From positions 3,541,136-3,605,135 of the forward strand of contig NZ_CM001439.1 of assembly GCF_000244955.1 (NCBI RefSeq): DNA of 64,000 nucleotides, given 5' to 3'. This DNA comes from Saccharomonospora marina XMU15 (GTDB lineage Bacteria > Actinomycetota > Actinomycetes > Mycobacteriales > Pseudonocardiaceae). The notes under the pieces are model-generated. The model was not told where the DNA came from and did no database searches. It saw only the letters and a program-made list of their open reading frames with translations. Each line of letters starts with the position of its first letter. The stretch's first letter is position 1. Below are positions 15,756-24,607 of the stretch, piece after piece. A program made the position numbers and the translations under genes.

Positions 15756-17048
15756 CTACTCCTCGATTCCCCGCCCACTCGCGGCGGACACGTCGAACTC
15801 CCCGGTGACAGCGGCGGTGATCAGGGCTTGGCGGCGTTCGGCGAGCAGGGAGATCTGCCTAGAAATAGACTGTCTCATACGGTCCTGCGCTAAAACGAAA
15901 CGATCTAGCTCATTTGCAATTCTCCGCTGCAGTTTAGAATCGGGATTCGGAACCCGAAGCATGGAAACCTGAGTTTCACCAACAGAAGGAACAGGTCCCG
16001 GGTTCACAATTTGCCCCATATCGAGCAGCGACAGAATTGTTCGCCAATATCGTGGATCGCCTTCCTTGAAGGAAAGCGCACGAACATTGTCGTCGACAAC
16101 ACAATCCCTTGACGCGATCAAGCGTCGGTTCAATAGGAGCGCTGCGCCGACTCGCGCATATAGAACCGAACCAGACGGAACAATTCTAGCCCCAAGCTCT
16201 TCGGCCACGTCGGCAGATATCCAGTTATCCGCGTCAGCGACAAATCCAAACTTGTCGGCGCGGTCGAAATCCGCAACCTTCACAAACGGGTAGTCACCAC
16301 CCGCTTTCCCTTGGTAGCGATGCGGGAAGGTCGTCCCCATTATCACACGAGAAACCCTGCCAAGGTTTACAATTTTCCATGAACTTGGAATTCTTCCTAG
16401 CCAATCAAGTTCTTGATCGTCACCCTTGGATGCTGCGTCGAGCTGGCCGGTTGCGCAATTTCTCAGATAAGCTACTCTCCGCTCCTCTAGCAAATCGAGA
16501 TGCCGCTTCCGAAGGTGCATCAGCTTGTCGATGCGGGTGGTCTCGGCGTCGAGGAAGTCGGCGATGCGGCGCTGCTCCTCCAGCGGAGGTACCGGCATCG
16601 AGACGGCACTCATGCGTTCGCGGCTCAGCTCGATCTGGTTCGTCGAGCCGTTCACCAACGTCTCGAACATGAATTCCTGAAACTCGTCCGATTTCAAGTA
16701 GTAGAAGCCGAATCGTTTGTCCACGCGAGTCGAGTCAAAGCGGGTCACGGTCACGTGTCCGTCGGCGACGCAGGGCCGGTGGTCTGGAGACTTCTCGAAC
16801 CAACCAACGCGACCGAGAGTGCCGGTTCCGGTCGAGTTGACCAGCGAGTCACCAAATTCCAGGTATCCCTTGAGCTTGCGTGGGTCGCCCGCGAAGTCGT
16901 GGAACCGAGTCCGTTCCCACTCCAGTCCTGAGTCCTGGTTCGCCGCTTGGCTAACCATCCGAACCGGTCCGTCCTCCACGTAGTTCGGAGCCGTCCCACG
17001 AGCGAGCACCGACGTGACGTAGCGAAGTGGGACGTACTCAACGCTCAT
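15756..17048 (-). CDS. hsdS: Type I restriction enzyme specificity subunit (HsdS)
   Basis: This 430-aa protein has the normal HsdS plan: a first target-recognition domain (about residues 10-155), a conserved coiled coil with the signature PPLEEQRRIADFLD (about 155-205), a second recognition domain beginning near LDWLGRIPSSWK, and a final conserved helix ending RQALITAAVTGEFDV. It overlaps hsdM by four bases. The second recognition domain, roughly 15850-16480, is visibly richer in A and T than the flanking genes and uses codons such as AGA, ATA and TTA-like triplets, which points to domain exchange from a lower-GC source. The recognised sequence cannot be deduced. Confidence 0.95.
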   Translation of the reverse strand: MSVEYVPLRYVTSVLARGTAPNYVEDGPVRMVSQAANQDSGLEWERTRFHDFAGDPRKLKGYLEFGDSLVNSTGTGTLGRVGWFEKSPDHRPCVADGHVTVTRFDSTRVDKRFGFYYLKSDEFQEFMFETLVNGSTNQIELSRERMSAVSMPVPPLEEQRRIADFLDAETTRIDKLMHLRKRHLDLLEERRVAYLRNCATGQLDAASKGDDQELDWLGRIPSSWKIVNLGRVSRVIMGTTFPHRYQGKAGGDYPFVKVADFDRADKFGFVADADNWISADVAEELGARIVPSGSVLYARVGAALLLNRRLIASRDCVVDDNVRALSFKEGDPRYWRTILSLLDMGQIVNPGPVPSVGETQVSMLRVPNPDSKLQRRIANELDRFVLAQDRMRQSISRQISLLAERRQALITAAVTGEFDVSAASGRGIEE

Positions 17049-19027
17049 TCCGTCACCTCGCCCAGCAGTTCCTGGATCTCGGCTTCGAGTGCCTTCAGTT
17101 CGGCGTCGATCTCGGCAAGGGGTCGCGGTGGCTCGTACACGTAGAAGTGCCGGGTGAACGGAATTTCGTAGCCGATCTTGGTTTTGGTGTGGTCGATCCA
17201 GGCGTCGGGGACGTGTGGGAGGACCTCGCGCTTGAGGTACTCCTCGACGTCCTCGTGCAGCGGCACGTTCTCGTAGTCGCGCAGTTTCGGGTCGGGTTCG
17301 GTCTTGCCCTTGCTGATCTGCTCTTCGCCTTCCGGGTCGCGGACGCCGACGGCGTCGCGCAGTGCCTTGGCGAACGGGGCGCCGGTAGGCCAGGTGAGCC
17401 CCGCGTCGATGACGGTCTCACGGATCTCCTTGACGGCTTCCGCCTTCTTCCACCACGTCCTGCCCAGCAGTGGGCGCAACGCCTCGACGAATTCTTCGGG
17501 CGCATCGAGTTTCTGGATCGGCTTGGCCTCACGCAGCGCGGCGAGGGTGTCCTCGCTGATCTCGAACCGTAGCTTCAGCGGGCGTTCGACGGTGATGCGG
17601 CGGTAGCCGAAGTCGTCGTTGTCGAAGACCTTGACCTTGGCGTGCTGTGGGTGGCTCTCGTCCTTGGCGGCGTAGAGCGCGTCGGCGTAGAGGCGGGTGA
17701 TCTCGGCGATCTGGTCGGCGTCGATGTACTTGCGCTTGTCGCCGAGGGATTTGCGCATCTTCTGCCACTGGTCGCGGGCGTCGAGCAGCACGACCTTGCC
17801 CCGGTAGTCGGGGCTCTTGCGGTTGGTGAGGATCCAGAAGTAGGTGGAGATGCCGGTGTTGTAGAACAGCTGGTCCGGCAGCGCGACGATGCCTTCGAGC
17901 CAGTCGTTCTCCAGGATGTGCTGGCGGATCTGCGACTCGCCGGATCCCGCGGCTCCGGTGAACAGCGGCGAGCCGTTGAAGACGATCGCCACACGGCCGC
18001 CGCCCTGCTCTGCCGGTTTCATCTTCGACAGCATGTGCTGCAGGAACAGCAGCGATCCGTCGTTGATCCTGGGCAGCGCGGGCCAGAAGCGGCTGTTCTC
18101 GCCGAGCCGTTCCAGGTCGTCCTCGACGTCCTCCTTGACCTTCTTCCATTCGACGCCGAACGGCGGGTTGGCGAGCAGGTAGTCGAAGGTGGCGCCCCGG
18201 TGGCCGTCGTCGCTGAAGGAGTTGCCGAACTTGATGTTGTCGGGGTCCTGGTCCTTGATCATGAGGTCGGACCGGCAGATCGCCCACGACTCGGGGTTGA
18301 GCTCCTGCCCGTACACGTCGACGATCGCGTCGGGGTTGAGGCTCGTGATGTGCTCGTAGGCGGCGCTGAGCATGCCGCCCGTACCGCACGCCGGGTCCAG
18401 CACACGGCGCACGACACTTGGTTTGCGCAGCGCGTCGTCGTCGGGGGCGATGAGCAGGTTCACCATGAGTTCGATGACCTCGCGCGGGGTGAAATGCTCG
18501 CCCGCGGTCTCGTTGGACTGCTCGGCGAACCGCCGGATCAGTTCCTCGAAGATATAGCCCATCTGGTGGTTGTCGACGACCTCTGGCCGCAGATCCAGGT
18601 CGGCGAACGTGCTGGTCACCTTGTAGAGCAGGTTGGCGCCGTCGAGTTTGTTGATCTGCTGGGCGAAGTCGTAGCGCTCCAGCACCTCGTAGGCGTTCGG
18701 GGAGAACCCGCCGATGTACTGGTTGAGGTTGCGCGCGACGTGCGAGGAGTCGGCCGCGATCGACTTCAGCGTCAGCGGGGTTCTGTTGTAGAAGCGGTGG
18801 CCGGAGGCCTTGCGGAGAAACCGATCGGCGTCGATGTCGCGGTTGCGGTACTTCTCGACCGTTTCGAGCACCTTGTCGCGCGTGGGCGCGAGCACGCATT
18901 CGAGCCGCCGCAGCACCGTGAACGGCAGGATCACCTTGCCGTAGTCGGACTGCTTGTAGTCACCGCGCAGCAGGTCGGCCACGGACCAGGCGTGGTTGGC
19001 CAGCTCGGTGTGCTTGTTGGTGTTCAA
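17045..19027 (-). CDS. hsdM: Type I restriction-modification methyltransferase subunit (HsdM)
   Basis: This 660-aa N6-adenine methyltransferase subunit starts with the helical HsdM N-terminal domain (LANHAWSVADLLRGDY). It then carries the AdoMet motif DPACGTGG (211-218) and the catalytic motif NPPF (287-290), both canonical. The C-terminal third includes ITVERPLKLRFEIS and an acidic region typical of the longer HsdM type. The start overlaps nothing, and its stop overlaps the hsdS ATG by four bases, so M and S are translationally coupled. The normal motifs contrast with the methyltransferase-like gene directly upstream. Confidence 0.96.
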   Translation of the reverse strand: MNTNKHTELANHAWSVADLLRGDYKQSDYGKVILPFTVLRRLECVLAPTRDKVLETVEKYRNRDIDADRFLRKASGHRFYNRTPLTLKSIAADSSHVARNLNQYIGGFSPNAYEVLERYDFAQQINKLDGANLLYKVTSTFADLDLRPEVVDNHQMGYIFEELIRRFAEQSNETAGEHFTPREVIELMVNLLIAPDDDALRKPSVVRRVLDPACGTGGMLSAAYEHITSLNPDAIVDVYGQELNPESWAICRSDLMIKDQDPDNIKFGNSFSDDGHRGATFDYLLANPPFGVEWKKVKEDVEDDLERLGENSRFWPALPRINDGSLLFLQHMLSKMKPAEQGGGRVAIVFNGSPLFTGAAGSGESQIRQHILENDWLEGIVALPDQLFYNTGISTYFWILTNRKSPDYRGKVVLLDARDQWQKMRKSLGDKRKYIDADQIAEITRLYADALYAAKDESHPQHAKVKVFDNDDFGYRRITVERPLKLRFEISEDTLAALREAKPIQKLDAPEEFVEALRPLLGRTWWKKAEAVKEIRETVIDAGLTWPTGAPFAKALRDAVGVRDPEGEEQISKGKTEPDPKLRDYENVPLHEDVEEYLKREVLPHVPDAWIDHTKTKIGYEIPFTRHFYVYEPPRPLAEIDAELKALEAEIQELLGEVTE

Positions 19028-19099
19028 CGACGTTCCCCTCGGTCTTCATCGATGGTGGACAATGGTGCCGGATTGGTGACCGACCGTCACCGACGGGAG

Positions 19100-21127
19100 T
19101 CACGAGCCCTCTTCCGGTGGCAGAAGTGCCCCGGTGGTCAGGCCGAGCGCCCACTGATCGGCCAGTTCACGCGCGACCTTCGCGGCAAGATTCGCCGCCG
19201 TGTGCATGGCTTCGACGCGGCGGAACGCATGCCCGTAACGGCCCTGGCGTTCCAGCGGGATGAGCGGCACCCGCAGCCGTTTGACGTCGAGTCGCTGGAT
19301 CGAGGTGCCCACGGCCGCGCCGTGGATGTTCTGCTCAGCGGAGAGGAATCCGGCCAGGAAGTTGGAGTCCAGCCGTTCCGGGTCCGGGCGCAGCAGGAAC
19401 AGATGCGGGCCAAGGACACTGCCCGCGTCGCGCTCGCCCGCGACACGGGCGGTGACCGGGCCGGTCAGCGTCTCCGGCAACAGCACGTCACCCGTCTCGA
19501 TCGGGATGAGCTTGTCGACCGGCTTGTCGTGCAGGGAACCGGACGGCGGTTCGCCGGTGCGCACGTCGTGGTGGGTCAGCACCAACGGTGGTTCGCCTGC
19601 GTCGGGCAGCGCCAGCTGCCGCGTCGGCTTCGCGCGGTACAGGGTGAGCGCGCCGCCACGCAGCAAGTCCGCGACCGTGGCCGTTCGCCACGCCACCGGT
19701 TCCGGTCCCGCCGTCCGCCACAGTAGTTCATCGCTGAGACCGACCAGAGCGTTTCCGGTGCGTCGCAACCGGTCCCGCAGTTCCTGGGCGAGCGCGTCAT
19801 GGCGACCAGGGTCGAGGACGGTCGCGACCCGCACGTGGCGTTGCGGGGTGAGGTCGACGGTGTCGTCGAGGAGGTCCACCACCGACCGGGTGCGAGCCAG
19901 ACCGGGCTCCGGCTCGACGCCTTCGGGGTCCTCACGGAACTCGCGCCACGTCGTCAGGACCCGTTCCGACACGGCCTTCCAGTCGATCTCGCGACCGCGG
20001 TGCGGTTCGGTCGAGGCGTCGACGAACAGGATCGGCGGCGGATCGGCTTTCGGCGGCGGAGCCAGCACCCACAGCTGCAAGCTGAGATGCGGCGGCGGTG
20101 CCGCGCCCTGCGGCAGCGCGATCACCGCCCGCAACGCGCCCGTGCGGACGAGTTCGGAGCGGATCCGGCGCCCGCCGGATCGTTCGGCCGCGCCCGGCGG
20201 CATCACGACCACCGCCGTGCCGTCCGCGTCCAGGTGTGCGAGGCAGTGCTGCACCCACGCCAACTCGGACTCCGAGCGCGGCGGCAGGCCGTAGACCCAG
20301 CGCGAGTCGTAGGCGAGTTCGTCGTGGCCCCAGTCGCGGATGCCGAATGGCGGTTTGCACACCACCGCGTCCACCCGCTCGTCGGGAAAGGCGTCCGACC
20401 GAAGACTGTCGCCGGCGCGCACCTCACCGTCGGGGGCGGAGATCTCAGCACGGACCCGCGCCAACGCCGCCTGGTCCTCGACGATCTCCTGGCCGAGTAC
20501 GTACGAGGCTCCCGCCGCGACCGCCGCCGCCAGCAGCCCGCCGCCCCCGCAGGCCGGGTCCAAGGTTCGTTCGACACGATGCGGCAACGCGACAAGAAGA
20601 TCGGCCAGCCCGCGCGGGGTCGTGTGCACCCCGGTCGCCGTGGCGTCCACCAGGTGCTCAGCGAGGATCCGCAACGTCGTCTCCGCACCACGCGCGTCCA
20701 GACAGCGCAGCAGCGCCCGGGCCGCCGAATCGGACACCGCGAGCAGTTCACCGTCGTCGCCCAATGCCCCGACCAACTCCTCGCCGAGCGACTCCTCGGA
20801 CAGCTCGGCGAGCTTCGCCAACCGCTCCGGAGCCAGACCCGCCAGCGGCGGCACGAGCGGCAGCAGTTGCCGGGCCAGTGCCCGCCCGTCGAGAGCCACG
20901 CGCAGCGCGATGCGCAGTTCGGCCTCCGGTGTCGCCTCCGGTAGCTGCCCGCGCTCCGACAGCCACTCGCGAACGGATTCGAGGTCGTAGGTCGGGCTCG
21001 TGTCCGTACCACCCGCCGGACTCGGGAAGTCCGGGTGACGGCGTCGCCAGTTGCTCACGGTGGCGCGCGTGACCCCCGCCAGCCGAGAGATCTCGGCAGC
21101 GGTCACCTGCGTGGTCGGGTCGGGCAT
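19100..21127 (-). CDS. HTH-fused N6-adenine methyltransferase-like protein with atypical KPPF motif
   Basis: This 675-aa protein begins with a MerR-like helix-turn-helix (AAEISRLAGVTRATVSNWRR). A class I methyltransferase core follows, with DPACGGGG (about 190-197) in the AdoMet motif, then VDAVVCKPPFG, where NPPF or DPPF is expected. Position 1 of that tetrapeptide contacts the target base, so Lys (codon AAA, one base from Asn AAC) suggests reduced or lost catalysis. The C-terminal 200 residues look like a target-recognition domain (TATVADLLRGGALTLYRA). The ATG at 21127 has AGGA 7 nt upstream; a GTG immediately before it is also possible. It leads the minus-strand series 72 bp before hsdM. 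A regulatory or DNA-binding role is possible. Confidence 0.85.
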   Translation of the reverse strand: MPDPTTQVTAAEISRLAGVTRATVSNWRRRHPDFPSPAGGTDTSPTYDLESVREWLSERGQLPEATPEAELRIALRVALDGRALARQLLPLVPPLAGLAPERLAKLAELSEESLGEELVGALGDDGELLAVSDSAARALLRCLDARGAETTLRILAEHLVDATATGVHTTPRGLADLLVALPHRVERTLDPACGGGGLLAAAVAAGASYVLGQEIVEDQAALARVRAEISAPDGEVRAGDSLRSDAFPDERVDAVVCKPPFGIRDWGHDELAYDSRWVYGLPPRSESELAWVQHCLAHLDADGTAVVVMPPGAAERSGGRRIRSELVRTGALRAVIALPQGAAPPPHLSLQLWVLAPPPKADPPPILFVDASTEPHRGREIDWKAVSERVLTTWREFREDPEGVEPEPGLARTRSVVDLLDDTVDLTPQRHVRVATVLDPGRHDALAQELRDRLRRTGNALVGLSDELLWRTAGPEPVAWRTATVADLLRGGALTLYRAKPTRQLALPDAGEPPLVLTHHDVRTGEPPSGSLHDKPVDKLIPIETGDVLLPETLTGPVTARVAGERDAGSVLGPHLFLLRPDPERLDSNFLAGFLSAEQNIHGAAVGTSIQRLDVKRLRVPLIPLERQGRYGHAFRRVEAMHTAANLAAKVARELADQWALGLTTGALLPPEEGS

Positions 21128-21215
21128 CACGGCGTCCTGTCGTCAACGATCGTCGGAGTATACCGAAGCCTACCCCGTACACGGCGACAAACCAAGTTGG
21201 AACGAAAAACTCCGT

Positions 21216-21341
21216 TTGACAGCGTTTTCAGTTGACAGCTATGGATCCTCCTGCTTTCATAATGAGGCCGCATACGGAGGCTCGCTCCTCGTGCCCGCCG
21301 CTTGGCCTCACCCCGTTTGACTCCACACCCCAGGAGGATCC
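21216..21341 (+). promoter_or_regulatory. Structured leader of the DndB-like gene with sequestered Shine-Dalgarno
   Basis: GGATCCTCCTG (21243-21253) is perfectly complementary to CAGGAGGATCC (21331-21341), which contains the AGGAGG ribosome-binding site and abuts the GTG start. Nested inside are TGAGGCC (21263-21269) with GGCCTCA (21304-21310), and GGAG with CTCC (21276-21288). Two TTGACA hexamers lie upstream at 21216 and 21232; TTTCAT at 21255 or CATAAT at 21258 could serve as a -10. The fold would block translation unless it is opened, so it resembles a regulated leader. Confidence 0.65.
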
Positions 21342-22556
21342 GTGTCTTTGCCACTGCCCGCGCCGCAAGTGGAGGGCATCCGTCTCAACGTCATGCCGTT
21401 TCGCACCGACGCGGTGATCGGGACGATGGCGTTGCCGACCCTGATCCAACTGGTCCCCTCACCTCGTAATCAGGAGAACAAGCGGGCATTGCAGTACCTG
21501 TCGGGCGTGCAGCGGCGCAACGCCGAGCTCCGCGGCGAGGTGCAGCGGATGATCGCCTCAACCACCAAGGGCAAGAACATCACCCCGTACGCCCACTACA
21601 TCGCCGACGGGCTCAAGGGCCGACACGGCGCGGGCTGGTCGACGCCGCCGGTCACGCTGTGGCTGGCGGGCGAACCCGGTTCGCTCAGCGACGAACTCGC
21701 CGCGGGCGCCAACGTGTTCACCATGTCGATCACACCCGGCTCCCCCGTCATCGCCGTCGACGGAGAGACCCAGGTCAGCGCGTGGCACGAACTCTCCGAC
21801 GACCCCGAACGGTTTGGGCTGTCGCCTGCGCGGCTCGCGGTGGTGCGGATCCCGTTCGAGCTGTACTGGGGACTCGGCGTGGACGACGCACGCCAGATCT
21901 TCTACGACCGCAACGTCAAGGGCGTCGAGGTCGCCAAGAACCTCGCCATGTCCATGGACCAGCGCGACTTCTGCACCCGGCTCACGCGAAGCATCATCGA
22001 CACCCTCGAAGTCGAATTCGAGGGCCGCACGGTGTCCTTCTCGACGTTCGTCGACACCAAAGGGCGCCAGCTCAAGAAGTCCGGCCCCGAGTTCGTCACA
22101 CTCTCCGCGCTGCGCAGCCTCGTGGTCACCGCCCTGCACGGCCGCGCCGGGCTCCAGCGCGGCTCGGGCGACGACCTGCCCGACGGTGTCTCGGCCGAGC
22201 ACGCCACCGCACGGCTCGTTCCGCTGCTTTCGCGGCTGCTCGTGCGCCTTTACCCCGAGTTCGCGGCACGCTCGACCGTCACCTCGCCCGCCGGGCTCGC
22301 AGGACTCGGCATCGCCGTCCACGAAGCCACCGGCTGGTCGGCCAGTCGACGGCCACTCAGCGAGGACGACCTGTTCGGGCTGCTGGCCTCGGTCCGCTGG
22401 GAACGCGACGCACGCTACTGGGATGGCGTCGCCGCCAGCGCCAACCAGTCCGGAGTTCTCAACTTCCGAGGCGGCGCCAAGGACGCAGGCGGACGCGTAG
22501 CCGACGCGATTCTGTACCCAGAAACCGAATTCGGTCGAAAGATCCGGGGCTGGTGA
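21342..22556 (+). CDS. DndB/DGQHR-like protein
   Basis: This 404-aa protein resembles the DGQHR/DndB family by its length and by a segment IFYDRNVKGVEVAKNLAMSM near 190-210, matching the family's F-D-N-G-V-K-L pattern. The DGQHR signature itself is replaced by VDGETQVSAWHEL (about 142-154), so only DG and the AW part remain. DndB is known as a repressor of the dnd phosphorothioation operon, and relatives occur in other DNA-modification loci. No dndA, C, D or E is present here. The GTG start has AGGAGG at 5-nt spacing, inside a stem that could mask it. It is divergent from the methyltransferase and restriction genes. The family call is moderate. Confidence 0.7.
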   Translation: MSLPLPAPQVEGIRLNVMPFRTDAVIGTMALPTLIQLVPSPRNQENKRALQYLSGVQRRNAELRGEVQRMIASTTKGKNITPYAHYIADGLKGRHGAGWSTPPVTLWLAGEPGSLSDELAAGANVFTMSITPGSPVIAVDGETQVSAWHELSDDPERFGLSPARLAVVRIPFELYWGLGVDDARQIFYDRNVKGVEVAKNLAMSMDQRDFCTRLTRSIIDTLEVEFEGRTVSFSTFVDTKGRQLKKSGPEFVTLSALRSLVVTALHGRAGLQRGSGDDLPDGVSAEHATARLVPLLSRLLVRLYPEFAARSTVTSPAGLAGLGIAVHEATGWSASRRPLSEDDLFGLLASVRWERDARYWDGVAASANQSGVLNFRGGAKDAGGRVADAILYPETEFGRKIRGW

Positions 22557-22723
22557 GCCAAGTAGCCGAGTGCCGACACCGACCAGGCTTGGTGGTCATC
22601 ACGAGTTCGTCACGTCTGGCTCGGCTCGTTCACGTGGCAGTGCCCTCGGTCGAACAAGCACCTGACACAACGATCAGCTCGTTCGTCTCCATGTAGGCGT
22701 ACGCGGTTTCGAGGAGTGACGAC

Positions 22724-24589
22724 ATGACGGCGGCAGCAGCGCACGCGGAGTCGGTACGAAACGGTGACTACGCGGCGTTCATGCATTGCAGTTCGGGTGA
22801 CCGTTGGTTACCTGAAGCCGAAGCACAGACCTCCGCGTGGCTACGCCGCCGAAAGAACTACGACGTACCACTGAACGTCTCCGCGGACTACACACAGGCG
22901 AATTCAGCGCTCTCGGTCCGACGCCTCACCGGCGACGGTCGTGACGATCTCCGAATCCGTCTGGTCGAGAACCAGGGAACGAACGGCAAGTGGACGACCG
23001 ACCTCATTGCCCACGATGAGCCCGGTGACCACGCCTGGATCAATCTCACCGTCCGCAACGACCAGGGGCGATTCGTCAACGTCCCTGGGCTGGCGAAGTT
23101 CTTGATGGAGGCGCTGCCGCTGGGAGACGGCGGCATCGAGTTCACCGGCAAGCCGGCTGTATACCGCGAAGGCGACGTCGATCGGCTGATGTCGCTGCTC
23201 GCCGACCAGCGTCGGCATGGCCTGGTGTTCGTGGCGGGAACCGACTCGGTCGCGGGCTTGCCGTTCGATCCCTACGTTCGGAAGGTGGGGGAATGGGCGA
23301 GTGAGGTCCATGGTCTCGCGCAGGTGGTCGTCCTCGACCCCGCGGCGAGCCAGGCATTCGCTCGGCGTGCCGGAGACCGCTACGCGGCTCCCCCTTGGAC
23401 CATCCGGACCTACGGACCGGGCGTCGTGTTCGGGGACGACCGAGATTTTCGGCGGCATCGTATTCTGGGCACCCAGCGGCTTGCCCATCGCCCCGACCAT
23501 ACGATCCGCCGCCTGCTCGGCGACATCGTGCGGGAGCAGGCCGCTACCCGGCCTGCTGTCCCCGCCGTGCTGCGGGTGCAACGCCGGTTCGACCGGGCCG
23601 AGAACCGCCGCTTGGTCGAAGCCGTGGAACCCGTCGCGGTGGAGACGCCGGTTGGCGCGTCGGCGGACACCACCGTTGATGCGCCCATACAGGCGCGCAC
23701 CGTCGTCGAACCCGACCGCAAACCGGCGGAGCCGCCGCGCGGAGCCGAGCTCACCGAGCAGCAGGAGCAACTCGCGCTCGTCAAGCGGATCCTCGGTATC
23801 ACCACCGTCACCGAACGCGAAATCAGCGAAGCGATCCTGCGCATCGCCCATCGCCACGCGAATCACCAGGCACTGCAGGCGCTGGAGCGACGTGTCGATG
23901 ACCTCCAGCTCAACGTGTTCGAGCTGGAGGACGAAAAGGCGAAGCTGTACAAGGCACTCAAGGACTCACAAGACGAAACGCAGCTCGTCCACCTCGAGTT
24001 GGACGATCGGGACGCGCGCATTCGGTGGCTCAAGAAGCGACTCAAGGACCGCGGAGATTACGAGGCAGCTTGTGTCACAGACGTACCGGAAGAGTTCTAC
24101 ACGGCCTACCCGGAAAGCTTCGAAGATCTGCTGGAACGGCTCGACCAGATCGATGGGGTGGTCTTCACCGGCGACCCGGCCGAGGTCGCCAAACTCAACC
24201 AGATCGACACCGAGAATGCCGCCGTGCGTACCGCGTGGGAGGCCGTATTGTGTCTTGGCGATTACGTGGAGGCTCGGAAGTCAGGAAATTGGAACGGAGG
24301 ACTCGACCAGTACATCAAGAACCCGCCTTCCGGTTACCGAACAGTCTCGAAAGGAAAATGGGGACGTTCGGAAACCAGAGTGACGATGAACGCCTACGGC
24401 GGCGACCGGGTGTTCCCGGTACCCGAGACCGTCGATCCGTCCGAGCACGTTTCCATGACCGCGCATTTCAAACTCGCGAAGATCGGCATGCGCAGCCCTC
24501 GCATGTACCTTCACGACGCACACCCGACACAACCGTGTGTCTACATCGGCTACATCGGCGAACACCTGACAAACATGCAGACCAATTAG
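22724..24589 (+). CDS. Unrecognised 621-aa protein with central coiled coil
   Basis: I do not recognise this protein. Residues 1-270 look globular, with RIRTYGPG-like segments (TIRTYGPGVVFG) and RHRILGTQRLAHRP. Residues about 270-340 are a low-complexity linker rich in Ala, Val, Glu and Pro. Residues about 345-440 form a long heptad-patterned coiled coil (ALERRVDDLQLNVFELEDEK). A compact C-terminal domain (about 460-621) ends in CVYIGYIGEHL. GGAG precedes the ATG by 7 nt. It follows the DndB-like gene by 167 bp in the same direction, and the 135-aa ORF starts 19 bp after it. The domain plan, with a sensor-like front, a coiled coil and a small terminal domain, is compatible with a defence effector, but nothing in the sequence proves this. 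Confidence 0.7.
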   Translation: MTAAAAHAESVRNGDYAAFMHCSSGDRWLPEAEAQTSAWLRRRKNYDVPLNVSADYTQANSALSVRRLTGDGRDDLRIRLVENQGTNGKWTTDLIAHDEPGDHAWINLTVRNDQGRFVNVPGLAKFLMEALPLGDGGIEFTGKPAVYREGDVDRLMSLLADQRRHGLVFVAGTDSVAGLPFDPYVRKVGEWASEVHGLAQVVVLDPAASQAFARRAGDRYAAPPWTIRTYGPGVVFGDDRDFRRHRILGTQRLAHRPDHTIRRLLGDIVREQAATRPAVPAVLRVQRRFDRAENRRLVEAVEPVAVETPVGASADTTVDAPIQARTVVEPDRKPAEPPRGAELTEQQEQLALVKRILGITTVTEREISEAILRIAHRHANHQALQALERRVDDLQLNVFELEDEKAKLYKALKDSQDETQLVHLELDDRDARIRWLKKRLKDRGDYEAACVTDVPEEFYTAYPESFEDLLERLDQIDGVVFTGDPAEVAKLNQIDTENAAVRTAWEAVLCLGDYVEARKSGNWNGGLDQYIKNPPSGYRTVSKGKWGRSETRVTMNAYGGDRVFPVPETVDPSEHVSMTAHFKLAKIGMRSPRMYLHDAHPTQPCVYIGYIGEHLTNMQTN

Positions 24590-24607
24590 AAGGTTCCCGG
24601 GCTCCGC

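Noticed and set aside
17642..19726. 694-codon plus-strand frame
   Set aside because: It is antisense to hsdM and the methyltransferase-like gene; its composition is that of a reverse-complement shadow.
10863..21127. A BREX/Pgl or DISARM system
   Set aside because: A kinase, methyltransferases and a PLD protein are present, but no PglZ phosphatase, BrxC/PglY ATPase, DrmA/B helicase pair or BrxL was found. The methyltransferase next to HsdS and HsdR is an ordinary type I HsdM.
21342..22556. A dnd phosphorothioation system
   Set aside because: Only a DndB-like protein is present; no cysteine desulfurase, DndC, DndD or DndE genes are seen nearby.
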